From contig JAHUUI010000003.1 in NCBI GenBank assembly GCA_019218315.1, positions 82,443-146,442 of the forward strand: a stretch of 64,000 nt of DNA, in the 5' to 3' direction. Source of the DNA: Cardiobacteriaceae bacterium TAE3-ERU3 (GTDB lineage Bacteria > Pseudomonadota > Gammaproteobacteria > Cardiobacteriales > Cardiobacteriaceae). Of the stretch, positions 38,027 to 47,070 are shown one piece after another. Each line of letters opens with the position of its first letter. The stretch's first letter is position 1. Under the pieces are notes generated by a model that was not told the DNA's origin, made no database searches, and worked only from the letters and a program-made list of their open reading frames with translations. Position numbers and translations under genes: made by a program.

Positions 38027-38055
38027 CTGTTATTCCGTAGCGCATGGTATATAAT
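38027..38055 (+). promoter_or_regulatory. Possible promoter of the aroQ-acc operon
   Basis: A perfect TATAAT (38050-38055) with a weak -35 (CTGTTA) 17 bases upstream, in the 232-base gap between dsbD and aroQ. The resulting leader would be about 135 bases and contains a 7-base hairpin (38068-38087) and a 19-codon open frame from 38072. Confidence 0.4.
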
Positions 38056-38197
38056 GCGCTCCTTTAACCGCATGAAAGACCATGCGGCAGCGCGAAATGC
38101 CATCAATAAGCAGGCCCAGTACACTGAATAAAACACTACTGTATGCGCTTGATGGATTTAACGATAACCCAAATTTCCCACAATAACTGATAGCTTT

Positions 38198-38647
38198 ATG
38201 CCACAAATTTTTGTCATCAACGGTCCGAACCTTAATTTACTCGGTACCCGCGAGCCTGACCAGTACGGTCACGACACCATTGAAGACCTCGAAAACCGTC
38301 TTGTCGAACTTGCCGGGGCCTTTGATCATGAACTCGAATTTATCCAGCACAACCACGAAGGCGCACTGATCGACCTGATCCATGCCGCCGGTGCGCACAA
38401 AGTCGACTTCATCATCATTAATCCTGCTGCTTTTACCCATACCAGCATTGCCTTACGTGATGCACTGGCAGCAGTTAAAATCCCGTTTATCGAAGTACAC
38501 ATTTCAAACATCCACGCCCGTGAACCCTTCCGACAGCAATCCTACTTCAGTGATCTGGCTGAAGGAGTTATTTGTGGATTGGGTACTCATGGTTATGAAC
38601 TGGCGGTGATCGCCGCACACCAATACCTGAACAAACACAACACCTGA
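38198..38647 (+). CDS. aroQ: 3-dehydroquinate dehydratase, type II
   Basis: 149 residues, about the E. coli AroD-unrelated type II length. It dehydrates 3-dehydroquinate in the shikimate pathway. The flexible active-site loop [20 protein letters not shown] and the Tyr within it are present. The conserved [32 protein letters not shown] with the His-Thr pair, [21 protein letters not shown] and [10 protein letters not shown] blocks all fit. It is placed 14 bases upstream of accB in an aroQ-accBC order common among Gammaproteobacteria. Confidence 0.97.
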   Translation: MPQIFVINGPNLNLLGTREPDQYGHDTIEDLENRLVELAGAFDHELEFIQHNHEGALIDLIHAAGAHKVDFIIINPAAFTHTSIALRDALAAVKIPFIEVHISNIHAREPFRQQSYFSDLAEGVICGLGTHGYELAVIAAHQYLNKHNT

Positions 38648-38661
38648 GAAAGTGAGGACGC

Positions 38662-39123
38662 ATGGACATTCGCAAAATAAAAAAACTGATTGACCTGCTT
38701 GAAGGCACCGACGTCACCGAAATTGAAATCAATGAAGGTGAAGAAACTGTACGCATCAGCCGCCAGCAAAATGCACCGGCAGCCGCACCACAATATTTCA
38801 GCGTGCCGCAGCAACAGCAGTACGCACCCCAACCAGCGCAAGAAGCACCTGCTGCGCCCAGTGAACCAGCTGCTGCCAAACCACTCAGTGGTAAAATCAT
38901 TCGCTCACCGATGGTCGGCACATTTTACGCTGCTGCATCACCTGATGCGGACGATTTCGTATCAGTTGGCCAACAAATCAGCGCTGGCGACACTGTATGT
39001 ATCATCGAAGCAATGAAAATGTTTAACCGTATCGAAGCTGATTTTGGCGGGCAAGTCGTCGAAATTTTGGTCGAGAACGGACAGCCAGTCGAATACGACG
39101 AGCCACTCTTCGTCCTACAATAA
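38662..39123 (+). CDS. accB: Biotin carboxyl carrier protein of acetyl-CoA carboxylase
   Basis: 153 residues, close to the 156 of E. coli AccB. It carries the biotin of acetyl-CoA carboxylase. The N-terminal helix [22 protein letters not shown] is followed by an Ala/Pro/Gln-rich linker (about 45-75) and a biotinyl domain whose acceptor Lys is in the EAMKMFN motif near residue 118. The thumb loop [18 protein letters not shown] is also present. The GAGGACGC leader gives a strong start. BirA of this strain acts on this lysine. Confidence 0.97.
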   Translation: MDIRKIKKLIDLLEGTDVTEIEINEGEETVRISRQQNAPAAAPQYFSVPQQQQYAPQPAQEAPAAPSEPAAAKPLSGKIIRSPMVGTFYAAASPDADDFVSVGQQISAGDTVCIIEAMKMFNRIEADFGGQVVEILVENGQPVEYDEPLFVLQ

Positions 39124-39132
39124 GGAGGACGT

Positions 39133-40476
39133 ATGTTTAACAAAGTCCTGATCGCCAACCGCGGCGAAATCGCCCTACGCATCTTGCGCGCATGCAATGA
39201 AATGGGGATTGAAACCGTTGCTGTACACTCAAAAGCAGACGCCGACCTCAAGCACGTCTTATTTGCGGATGAATCAGTCTGCATAGGCCCTGCGCCATCG
39301 AGCGAAAGCTACCTCAATATGCCGGCGATTATTGCCGCAGCCGAAGTCACCAATGCTGATGCCATCCACCCCGGCTACGGCTTTTTGTCTGAAAATGCCG
39401 ACTTTGCCGAGCGCGTTGAGCAGTCCGGGTTTACCTTTATCGGCCCACGTGCTGAAACCATCCGCATGATGGGCGATAAGGTAGAAGCGATCAAAGCGAT
39501 GAAAGCAGCTGGTATTCCTTGCGTTCCTGGCTCAGACGGCCCACTAAACAATGACCCTGAGACCATCAAAGCGACTGCTGAACGTATCGGTTATCCGGTT
39601 ATCGTCAAAGCAGCTGGCGGTGGTGGCGGGCGCGGTATGCGCGTTGTACGCAGTGCCGAAGAAGTCGTTGATGCTGTACGCCTGACCAAGACCGAAGCAC
39701 GCCAAGCATTTGGTAATGACATGGTATACATGGAAAAATTCCTTGAAACACCACGCCATATCGAAATTCAAGTACTTTCCGACAAACACGGCAATGCCAT
39801 CCACCTCGGTGAACGCGATTGCTCACTACAGCGCCGCCACCAGAAGGTTATCGAAGAAGCACCAGCACCCGGCATCACCGAGCAGCAGCGCGCTGAGATC
39901 GGCGATATCTGCGTACAGGCATGTAAGCGTATTGGTTACCACGGCGCAGGTACATTTGAATTCCTTTACGAAAAAGGCGAATTTTTCTTTATCGAAATGA
40001 ACACCCGTGTGCAAGTCGAGCATCCTGTTACTGAAATGATTACCGGGGTCGATATTGTTCGCGAGCAGATCCGTATCGCAGCTGGCTTGCCACTGTCATA
40101 CACACAAGAAGACATCGTTATTCGCGGCCATGCTATTGAGTGCCGCATCAACGCCGAAGATCCGGAAAAATTCATCCCTTCACCGGGCAAAGTTACTGAA
40201 TTCCACGCTCCAGGCGGCCTCGGTGTGCGCGTTGAATCCCACCTATACGATGGCTACAAAGTTCCGCCACACTACGACTCAATGATCGGCAAGCTCATTA
40301 CTTGGGGCGAAGACCGCAACACAGCGATTGCTCGGGGTCGCATGGCACTGTCGGAAATGGTCGTTGAAGGCATCAAAACCAACATTCCATTGCACAAAGA
40401 CTTACTGGAAGATCCTGTCGTCTGTGAAGGTGGTATGGATATTCACTACCTCGAACACAAACTTGGTCTGTCATGA
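39133..40476 (+). CDS. accC: Biotin carboxylase subunit of acetyl-CoA carboxylase
   Basis: 447 residues; E. coli AccC has 449. ATP-grasp enzyme that carboxylates biotin on AccB. The glycine-rich loop [14 protein letters not shown] lies near residue 160. [24 protein letters not shown] is at about 215-235. The Mg-ATP site [39 protein letters not shown] follows. The start has AAGGAGGAC upstream, 9 bases after accB. The 3' end overlaps prmA by 4 bases. Confidence 0.98.
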   Translation: MFNKVLIANRGEIALRILRACNEMGIETVAVHSKADADLKHVLFADESVCIGPAPSSESYLNMPAIIAAAEVTNADAIHPGYGFLSENADFAERVEQSGFTFIGPRAETIRMMGDKVEAIKAMKAAGIPCVPGSDGPLNNDPETIKATAERIGYPVIVKAAGGGGGRGMRVVRSAEEVVDAVRLTKTEARQAFGNDMVYMEKFLETPRHIEIQVLSDKHGNAIHLGERDCSLQRRHQKVIEEAPAPGITEQQRAEIGDICVQACKRIGYHGAGTFEFLYEKGEFFFIEMNTRVQVEHPVTEMITGVDIVREQIRIAAGLPLSYTQEDIVIRGHAIECRINAEDPEKFIPSPGKVTEFHAPGGLGVRVESHLYDGYKVPPHYDSMIGKLITWGEDRNTAIARGRMALSEMVVEGIKTNIPLHKDLLEDPVVCEGGMDIHYLEHKLGLS

Positions 40477-41375
40477 GCGAACACACACAGCAAACCGACT
40501 GGCTGCAAGTAACGCTCAAAGCCGATAACGAAGAAGCCATCGAACGCATCGAAGCCGCTCTTGAAGCGGCTGGTGCAATTGCCGTCACCTATCAAGCCGG
40601 CGATGAAAGTGAAATTTATGAGCCACCAATTGGCAGCATGCCACTTTGGGCGGACACAGCCGTCACAGGCCTATTCGCACGTGATTGCGACCCTGAGTAC
40701 GTCATGAGCACTTTGCGCCAGCAACTAGGTGATGAGATTGCGCTCAACGACCACATCCTCGCTGATAGTGAATGGACGCGAGCTTGGCTTGATCACTTCA
40801 AGCCTATCCAGTTCAGCGAGCGCTTTTGGGTTGCTGCCAGTGAGCACGTCATCGACGACCAAGACGCAATCGTACTGCGCCTTGATCCCGGTCTCGCTTT
40901 TGGCACTGGCACCCACCCTTCTACAGCAATGTGTATCGACTATCTCGCGCACTGTGAATTAAGCGGTAAAACCGTTTACGACTACGGCTGCGGTTCAGGT
41001 ATTCTCGGCATTACCGCTGCCTTGCTCGGCGCTGAGCATGTGTGGCAAACGGATATTGATCCGCAAGCGATGACTGCGAGCCGCGACAATGCTACAAAAA
41101 ACCACGTCAGCGAACAGATCACTTGCTGCGATAATCCTGATGATGCACCGGTTGTTGACCTATTGATCGCTAATATCTTGCTCAAACCACTGTGTGCCTT
41201 GCAGCCACAATTTGCACAGCATACTAATACAGATTCAACCTTGATCTTTGCTGGCGTGCTAGCTGAACAAGCCGATATTTTAATCGAACACTATCAAGCT
41301 ACCCACAATGTGCGCGTCATTAATCAACGCGAAGGCTGGGTGTTGCTCGAAGCACAGCCACACCGCAACGACTAA
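40473..41375 (+). CDS. prmA: Ribosomal protein L11 methyltransferase
   Basis: 300 residues; E. coli PrmA has 293. It trimethylates ribosomal protein L11. The N-terminal substrate-recognition domain (about 1-60) begins [32 protein letters not shown]. The methyltransferase core has [22 protein letters not shown], the SAM-binding [13 protein letters not shown] near residue 170 and [13 protein letters not shown]. Overlaps the accC stop by 4 bases and precedes dusB by 9 bases, so it is part of the acc operon. Confidence 0.96.
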   Translation: MSEHTQQTDWLQVTLKADNEEAIERIEAALEAAGAIAVTYQAGDESEIYEPPIGSMPLWADTAVTGLFARDCDPEYVMSTLRQQLGDEIALNDHILADSEWTRAWLDHFKPIQFSERFWVAASEHVIDDQDAIVLRLDPGLAFGTGTHPSTAMCIDYLAHCELSGKTVYDYGCGSGILGITAALLGAEHVWQTDIDPQAMTASRDNATKNHVSEQITCCDNPDDAPVVDLLIANILLKPLCALQPQFAQHTNTDSTLIFAGVLAEQADILIEHYQATHNVRVINQREGWVLLEAQPHRND

Positions 41376-41384
41376 GGCAATACC

Positions 41385-42362
41385 ATGATCACGCTTGGCC
41401 GATTTCATTATCCTGATCCCGTCATCGTCCTAGCACCGATGGCTGGCGTCAGTGATCGCCCATTCCGTGAACTTTGCCAGTACTACGGCGCAGATTTCAC
41501 TGTAGCGGAAATGATCAGCGCCAAGCCTGACTTAATGGATACTGAATTATCGCGTACCCGACTACAGTTTGGGGACGATGATCGTTACCCAAAAATCATT
41601 CAGCTGGTTGGTGGTGATGCTGCATTGATGGCTGAAGCTGCACGCATGATGCAAGCGCGTGGTGCCGACATTCTCGACATCAACATGGGTTGCCCATCAA
41701 AAAAAGTGGGCAAATACAGTGCTGGTTCTGCATTGATGGCCGACCCACAACGCGTAGCAGAGATCCTTACTGCGACGGTGCGCGCGGTAGATATTCCTGT
41801 GATGCTCAAGACACGCCTAGGCACTGACGACGGCAACCGCAACATCAGCGACATTGCCCATATTGCAGAAGACAGCGGTATTAGCTTACTTACCGTACAC
41901 GGCCGTACTCGGGCGCAGCGCTTTAAAGGCGAAGCCAGTTACGAGGACATCGCGGAAGTCAAAGCCACACGCAACCTGCCAGTTATCGTCAATGGTGACA
42001 TCACCAGCGCCACACAAGCTAAAGACCTTATTGACCGCTACGGATTCGATGGCGTCATGATTGGGCGTGGCGCACAGGGAAATCCGTGGTTATTCGCCGA
42101 ATGCCAACACGCTATTAATCGTCGTCCAATGCCAGCCAATATAGATACCATATCGGACATCTATCGCCACATCGACGGCCTGCACGATCTCTATGGTGAG
42201 CACGGCACTTTAATCGCGCGCAAACACCTGCACTGGTACGCGCACGCATTACCCAATTACCGTGACTTGCGCGATGCCATCAATCAAGCACGCAATCGCT
42301 CACAACAGCTTTCCCTAATTCAATCCATGACCACAGCCAATATGGCAAGGATGGCATCATGA
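41385..42362 (+). CDS. dusB: tRNA-dihydrouridine synthase B
   Basis: 325 residues; E. coli DusB has 321. FMN-dependent reduction of uridine in tRNA. The FMN-binding PVIVLAPMAGVSDRPFRELC is at the N-terminus. The catalytic Cys is in DINMGCPSKKVGKYSAGSALM near residue 100. TRLGTDDGNRN, LLTVHGRTRAQRFKGEA and VIVNGDITS also match. The last 80 residues form the helical tRNA-binding domain. It overlaps fis by 4 bases, the dusB-fis operon arrangement conserved in many Gammaproteobacteria. Confidence 0.96.
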   Translation: MITLGRFHYPDPVIVLAPMAGVSDRPFRELCQYYGADFTVAEMISAKPDLMDTELSRTRLQFGDDDRYPKIIQLVGGDAALMAEAARMMQARGADILDINMGCPSKKVGKYSAGSALMADPQRVAEILTATVRAVDIPVMLKTRLGTDDGNRNISDIAHIAEDSGISLLTVHGRTRAQRFKGEASYEDIAEVKATRNLPVIVNGDITSATQAKDLIDRYGFDGVMIGRGAQGNPWLFAECQHAINRRPMPANIDTISDIYRHIDGLHDLYGEHGTLIARKHLHWYAHALPNYRDLRDAINQARNRSQQLSLIQSMTTANMARMAS

Positions 42363-42598
42363 GCCAACTCATCATCAAACAGGCCATGGATCAAAGTATT
42401 GCTGAATATCTCGATCATCTAGATGGCGAAGCTGCTCCCAAGCTCTACAATCTGATGATGGGAGAAGCAGAAGCGGCCTTGATTGCCAATGCTCTGACAC
42501 GCTGCAACGGCAATCAAACCCATACAGCCAATATGCTCGGTATTTCACGCAACACACTGAAGAAGAAAATGCAGCTGCACGGGCTCGACGAGAGCTGA
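42359..42598 (+). CDS. fis: DNA-binding protein Fis
   Basis: 79 residues; E. coli Fis has 98, so the N-terminal beta-hairpin region is shorter. It bends DNA and organises the nucleoid. The helix-turn-helix C-terminus is AEAALIANALTRCNGNQTHTANMLGISRNTLKKKMQLHGLDE. Helices A and B (SIAEYLDHLDGEAAPKLYNLMMGEAE) form the dimer core. The Hin-activating loop of enteric Fis is reduced. It overlaps the dusB stop (ATGA). Confidence 0.93.
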   Translation: MSQLIIKQAMDQSIAEYLDHLDGEAAPKLYNLMMGEAEAALIANALTRCNGNQTHTANMLGISRNTLKKKMQLHGLDES

Positions 42599-42990
42599 AA
42601 TTTGTTGACGTATTCAGCTTAATTAACACGCACTGAATCTAGAGTTTGCCTCTTTCCATATTCTTACAAATCGTCTCTTGCTGGAATAGTTCGCTGGTTT
42701 CGAGGCTTCCATGCCCGTTTGAATCGCCTCCATGTATTTGAAGTACAACGCTCTGAATATTGGATACTTAAGGTATACCGTGCAATTGCCGCCCGAATCT
42801 CTTGAGTACTACGGTGCTTTTTTTATATATTTCTTCCAAGCCATTTTCGCATATAGACGATAGAATAGGCTGTTCTCATGACTCATACAATCATGATATT
42901 TATAGTCAGCACTGGTAAAGGCTGGGCGGTAGCTTTACAAAGTGGCATTTAAAGTATCTATTTACCGCCAGAAAATATAGGCAAAACAAC
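42599..42990 (+). other. Intergenic region of 392 bases after fis
   Basis: No recognised gene, RNA or repeat. Short open stretches exist on both strands around 42610-42790 and read as plausible but unrecognised peptides. The region before 42990 should hold the DUF192 promoter, and the T-run near 42830 has no clear hairpin. It may contain a decayed gene. Confidence 0.3.
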
Positions 42991-43443
42991 ATGACAATAC
43001 ACTTTAAAAAACTGTTGCTTACCTGCTTTTTCGGCGCAATCTTATCTTGCCACGCCAACTCTCCTACGCCACAAACAAAGCTACCAACCATGTGGATTAG
43101 CGATGGTGATCGCATCTTGCATGTCCGTATCGCAGCTGATGAACACAGCCGAGCACGTGGGCTAATGTTCAAGCCATATCTACTGCCCAACGAAGGGATG
43201 CTGTTTGTGTTTAACCAGCCACGCCCTGTCGCTTTCTGGATGAAAAATACCCTCATTCCCCTCGATATACGTTTCTACGACAGCGCAGGCAATCCTATAG
43301 CCTATTATCCTTACGCTACGCCATGTATCACGGCACAATGCTCCACTTATCCGGCACAGGGAGCCGTCCGCTACGTTCTCGAACAACGCCCATCCTCTCT
43401 GATACCAAAGTCGATAAAATCGCTTCAAATAATACATCCATAA
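42991..43443 (+). CDS. DUF192 domain-containing exported protein
   Basis: 150 residues. The N-terminal signal (KLLLTCFFGAILSCHANS) has a lipobox-like ILSC near residue 22, so it may be a lipoprotein. The DUF192 core is intact: VRIAADEHSRARGLMFKPYLLPNEGMLFVFNQPRPVAFWMKNTLIPLDIRFYDSAGNPIAYYPYATPC, ending AVRYVLE. The family has a beta-clamp fold of unknown function, found in periplasm of many bacteria. It is monocistronic and convergent with dsbC across a shared terminator. Confidence 0.85.
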   Translation: MTIHFKKLLLTCFFGAILSCHANSPTPQTKLPTMWISDGDRILHVRIAADEHSRARGLMFKPYLLPNEGMLFVFNQPRPVAFWMKNTLIPLDIRFYDSAGNPIAYYPYATPCITAQCSTYPAQGAVRYVLEQRPSSLIPKSIKSLQIIHP

Positions 43444-43471
43444 AAAAGCCCTACAATTAATGTAGGGCTTT
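43440..43471 (-). terminator. Rho-independent terminator of dsbC (shared with DUF192 gene)
   Basis: An 11-base perfect stem AAAGCCCTACA / TGTAGGGCTTT with a 5-base loop. The T-tract is good on the minus strand (dsbC side) and weak on the plus strand. The DUF192 stop codon lies at its left foot. Confidence 0.85.
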
Positions 43472-43491
43472 GAAGGTCAAGTTCAATAAGA

Positions 43492-44232
43492 TTATTTATT
43501 GGACTTATTAAGCTCATCATGTTCGAGAAGGATTTCAGCCAAATTATCTGGCTTAACAAAGCCCGGAATCAACGTGCCATCTTCCAAAATGATCGCCGGA
43601 GTACCGTTCACCCCAATACTGATACCCATATTGTATTGATCGCGGACGGGGGCAGCACAGTTTTCAGACTGAACCGTATCACCATTTTTAGCATCAGTCA
43701 TGGCGCTATTACGGTCATCTGAACACCAAACTGCGACTGCTTTATCGTAGCTTTCAGAGCCGACACCAGCCCGCGGGAACGAAAGGTATCGAATTTCGAT
43801 GCCATTTTCATTGTATCCATCAATATTCTCATGCAGCATTCTGCAATAGCCACAGTCGATATCAGTAAATACATACACTGCATGCTTTGTGTCGCCACCT
43901 GTTGCAGGGAAGATGATCATGTCTTCTTTATCTACACTGTGAAGCAAATCCGCACGGGCTTTTGCGCGGTTATTTTCAGTCAAATTTTCCCTAGTCTGCA
44001 AATCAATTAGCTCACCACGGATTAAATAGCGGCCATCGTTACTCAAATAAAAGACTTCCGAGCCAACATTGAATTCATGCAGTCCTTCTACTGGCGATGG
44101 GTCAATATGGTCAATCCGATTGCCTTCCATTGCTTGAGTCAGTAGCGTCAAATCCGGTTCAGCCATAGCTGGTAATACAGTCATGAGCGAAACAGTCAAC
44201 GCAGCACCCACTCGCCGCTTCATATGCAACAT
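43492..44232 (-). CDS. dsbC: Thiol:disulfide isomerase DsbC
   Basis: 246 residues; E. coli DsbC has 236. Periplasmic isomerase that shuffles wrong disulfides and is kept reduced by DsbD. The signal peptide runs to about AMAEPDL. The N-terminal dimerisation domain (about 28-90) ends at the linker near RGELIDLQTRENLTE. The thioredoxin-fold domain holds the active site CGYC in FTDIDCGYCRMLHENIDGY near residue 130 and the cis-proline loop VNGTPAIILEDGTLIPG. A second Cys pair (WCSDDRNSAMTDA, NGDTVQSENC) is the structural disulfide. Start has AGGAAG in front. Confidence 0.93.
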   Translation of the reverse strand: MLHMKRRVGAALTVSLMTVLPAMAEPDLTLLTQAMEGNRIDHIDPSPVEGLHEFNVGSEVFYLSNDGRYLIRGELIDLQTRENLTENNRAKARADLLHSVDKEDMIIFPATGGDTKHAVYVFTDIDCGYCRMLHENIDGYNENGIEIRYLSFPRAGVGSESYDKAVAVWCSDDRNSAMTDAKNGDTVQSENCAAPVRDQYNMGISIGVNGTPAIILEDGTLIPGFVKPDNLAEILLEHDELNKSNK

Positions 44233-44330
44233 AATTCTTCCTGATTCAGTGGTTAAAAATGCACATCATACTCAGGGAAAATAATTCTGCAATGACAAAA
44301 GCGCCATTGTTACATCAATTTAGGTTATCT

Positions 44331-45230
44331 TCAGGCTCGCGGGTGGTGGGCATTGTGTATTGCAGCCAGTCTGGCTTCAGCAATATGGGTATAAATCTGC
44401 GTGGTTGATAAATCTGCATGACCCAGTAACATTTGAACAATTCGCAAATCAGTTCCGTGATTGAGCAGGTGCGTTGCAAACGCATGGCGTAGAGTATGCG
44501 GTGAAATCGACTGTTCAATACCAGCGAGTTTTGCATAAAATTTAATCCGATACCAAAAGGCCTGCCGCGTCATTGCACCACCTCGAGCCGTCACAAACAA
44601 TGCATCTGCAGCCTTGCCATCGAGTAGCCTCAGGCGTGCTTGCTGACAGTAGTTCGTCACAGCTTCTGCTGCGATATCACCCATAGGCACAATACGCTCT
44701 TTGCTACCTTTTCCCCATACCCGTACGAACCCTTCCGCGACTGATACTGCTGATACTGGCAAACCAACCAACTCACTGACACGCAGACCACAGGCATAAA
44801 GTAGCTCAATCATCGCATAATCACGGATGCCAATATCATCTTCAAGATCCGGCGCAGCGAGTAATGATTCAACTTGCTCTTCGTCCAGTACTTCTGGTGA
44901 ATAACGTGGGGCGCGCGCCTTACCCAGTTGCAGTACAGGATTATCTTCCCGATCCCCTCTATTTAGCACAAACTGATAAAAGCGTTTGAGGCTGGTTCTC
45001 AACCTCGCCAACGTTGAAGGTGCGCGACCAGCATCCAGTAAACTGGCAAATAAGTGCTGAATATCTTCAACTGTAGCTGATGACAATAGCTGAGGATGAA
45101 TTTCTTTTGCTGCTTGGTATAAGTCACTGCGATAAGCAGCAAGCGTCGCATCACTCAAGCCATCCTGCATCCATGCGTGACTTAAAAAATCCTCAATTAA
45201 TGGAAAATCTGCAATCTCATGTTCCGCCAT
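44331..45230 (-). CDS. xerD: Site-specific tyrosine recombinase XerD
   Basis: 299 residues; E. coli XerD has 298. It resolves chromosome dimers at dif with XerC. The N-terminal SAM-like DNA-binding domain begins with the SHAWMQDGLSDATLAAYRSDL segment. The catalytic tetrad is intact: Arg in ACGLRVSELVGLP, Lys in KGSKERIVPM, HxxR in SPHTLRHAFATHLLNHGTD, and the nucleophile Tyr in TTQIYTHI. N-terminus and length are closer to XerD than to XerC. Divergent from the GldG-like gene. Confidence 0.9.
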   Translation of the reverse strand: MAEHEIADFPLIEDFLSHAWMQDGLSDATLAAYRSDLYQAAKEIHPQLLSSATVEDIQHLFASLLDAGRAPSTLARLRTSLKRFYQFVLNRGDREDNPVLQLGKARAPRYSPEVLDEEQVESLLAAPDLEDDIGIRDYAMIELLYACGLRVSELVGLPVSAVSVAEGFVRVWGKGSKERIVPMGDIAAEAVTNYCQQARLRLLDGKAADALFVTARGGAMTRQAFWYRIKFYAKLAGIEQSISPHTLRHAFATHLLNHGTDLRIVQMLLGHADLSTTQIYTHIAEARLAAIHNAHHPRA

Positions 45231-45316
45231 TCATCCTGCCTCATAAAATTTGCGCCAAGACGCAGCCGATGACGCTACATCCATTTTCCCTTACAATAGC
45301 GTTTTTTGCTCGCGAC

Positions 45317-46621
45317 ATGAATAACCGCCGATTGTACCATTTACTGCTCTTTATTCTGATCGGCATCTCAGTGCTTCTCGCTGGGTGGTTATCTTTTGTC
45401 CATCCGTATAATATCGACTTACGGGACCAGCCTACTTGGCAAATCTCAACAGCACAAGCTGATACATTAAAGACTCTGCCTGATATAACCATAGAAGTAT
45501 TTGCGACCCGTAACCCACACTTGCGTCGCAGTATTAATGAATTACTTGCCCCGCTGAAATTACACTTACCAACATTACAGGTCATTTTCTACAATCCCGA
45601 AACTGAACCGGTATTGGTGCGTAAACGCGGCATTAGTCGAGAAGGACAACTTTACATTCGCGATGATCATGACCGAGGGCAGCTCGTGGCCACGCCAAGC
45701 CCAGCTAATATCCTTCAAGCGATTCTCGCCTTACAACCTGAACAAACACGACAAGTTATCCACTTACAAGGTGCAGGCGAGCGTGGCTTTCTCAGTGACG
45801 ATGCTGGTTCATGGCGTGAGAGTTACCGTCATATGAGGCAAGCTGGCATTACAATTGCCGCTGCTGATCAAGCTTCTATCGCCACTATTCCGACCAATAC
45901 CAATGTACTGGTCATTGCTGACCCTCAGCCGAATAGCCTGAATAACTCACCATTAATCACGGACTATATCCAGCAAGGAGGCAATCTACTTTACACAACA
46001 GATCAGCCACACCCCTATTTACCCAAATGGCTGGCAGAATTAAGTGGACTAACCATTATGCCAGGGTATATAAGCGATCCCGATGGACAACAGTACGGCA
46101 TCGAAGATCCACAAATGCTATTGATCACCACTCTGGGAGACTCTGAAATCGTCAGTACACTTGGCAATTCACCACTACTCGCACAAGCTGCCGCAATCAT
46201 GCCTCATGGTGATCCCGCCCCCGGATGGCAACGCCAGCCACTACTCTATACCTCAGAGCAAACTATCGTCCAAAATAACGGCCATAGCGTAAAAGGTACC
46301 GTGGTCACTGGCTGGTTACTGGAGCGAACTCATGCTAATCACGTTCAGCGCATCATTATTCTTGGCGACAGTGATTTATTCAGCCAACACTATCGGCAAG
46401 TTGCCGGTAATGCAGCATTAACAGACAACATCATTAATGCGCTCTTACCGGATAATAGCGTCCTCGCTGCGGCCAAACCTACCCCCCTCACCGACCAATA
46501 CATCCAATTGAGCAAGACGTATTTATACGCCCTTGCAGCATTGCTACTATTGGCTTTACCGCTTGGATGGGTACTCTATTACCAATACTATCAGCGGAAA
46601 CAGCGATGCCGTTATCAATAA
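45317..46621 (+). CDS. GldG-like ABC transporter auxiliary component
   Basis: About 434 residues from ATG 45317; an in-frame ATG at 45269 is an alternative, and neither has a strong ribosome binding site. An N-terminal membrane helix (about 6-27) leads into an extracytoplasmic domain with the segment VIHLQGAGERGFLSDDAGSW. The block NVLVIADPQPNSLNNSPLITDYIQQGGNLLYTTDQPHP and the GYISDPDGQQYGIEDPQM stretch are typical of the GldG-type auxiliary family (ABC_transp_aux). A C-terminal helix ends with basic residues. It is expected to partner a GldA/GldF pair, which here is at 12-13.6 kb. Overlaps the next gene by 16 bases. Confidence 0.72.
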   Translation: MNNRRLYHLLLFILIGISVLLAGWLSFVHPYNIDLRDQPTWQISTAQADTLKTLPDITIEVFATRNPHLRRSINELLAPLKLHLPTLQVIFYNPETEPVLVRKRGISREGQLYIRDDHDRGQLVATPSPANILQAILALQPEQTRQVIHLQGAGERGFLSDDAGSWRESYRHMRQAGITIAAADQASIATIPTNTNVLVIADPQPNSLNNSPLITDYIQQGGNLLYTTDQPHPYLPKWLAELSGLTIMPGYISDPDGQQYGIEDPQMLLITTLGDSEIVSTLGNSPLLAQAAAIMPHGDPAPGWQRQPLLYTSEQTIVQNNGHSVKGTVVTGWLLERTHANHVQRIIILGDSDLFSQHYRQVAGNAALTDNIINALLPDNSVLAAAKPTPLTDQYIQLSKTYLYALAALLLLALPLGWVLYYQYYQRKQRCRYQ

Positions 46622-47070
46622 AGTGGATTATATTGTGGGGAGTGTTACTCTCAAGTATGGTGATTTATCTCAGTTTTCCATCGGCCTCTCAGCCAAACCC
46701 GATCCCTGCAAGTATCACGCAAATTAGCACGACAACGACCAAACTTAATCTGATACTAAATAGCGCAAATCAATGGCAAAGCCCGAATGGCGAGATCAGT
46801 GCAGAACAACAAAAACTCATTCATCGCTGGGTAAACGATTTACAAACTGGTTGCAGCAAAAATGCCTACCCCGAACAAAGCATCAAGCCCCATCACCAAC
46901 AAGATGACTTCTCTTTCCACATCAATGGCAAAGCGTATCGTTTCGGCACATTCAACACTTATGCAGAACAACACTATCTTTACCACAATGGCCAAGCATA
47001 CCTTTGCCAACCTACCTTACGCCCCCGTCTGGAAAATGCACACCAACTATGGATAACGACTAATGCCTGA
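46606..47070 (+). CDS. DUF4340-like membrane-anchored protein (short form)
   Basis: 154 residues from ATG 46606, which lies inside the end of the GldG-like gene. One N-terminal membrane helix (about residues 6-24) precedes a beta-rich extracytoplasmic domain. The segments NLILNSANQWQSPNGEI and HINGKAYRFGTFNTYAEQHYLYHNGQAYLC resemble the start of DUF4340 proteins, which normally follow GldG genes and are about twice as long. The assignment rests on context and weak pattern, so it is tentative. The 3' end overlaps the start of mutM by 8 bases. Confidence 0.5.
   Translation: MPLSIKWIILWGVLLSSMVIYLSFPSASQPNPIPASITQISTTTTKLNLILNSANQWQSPNGEISAEQQKLIHRWVNDLQTGCSKNAYPEQSIKPHHQQDDFSFHINGKAYRFGTFNTYAEQHYLYHNGQAYLCQPTLRPRLENAHQLWITTNA

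Noticed and set aside
37936-38136. Open frames on both strands between dsbD and aroQ
   Set aside because: They overlap the dsbD end, lack ribosome binding sites and resemble no family. Only the short leader frame was kept as a low-interest note.
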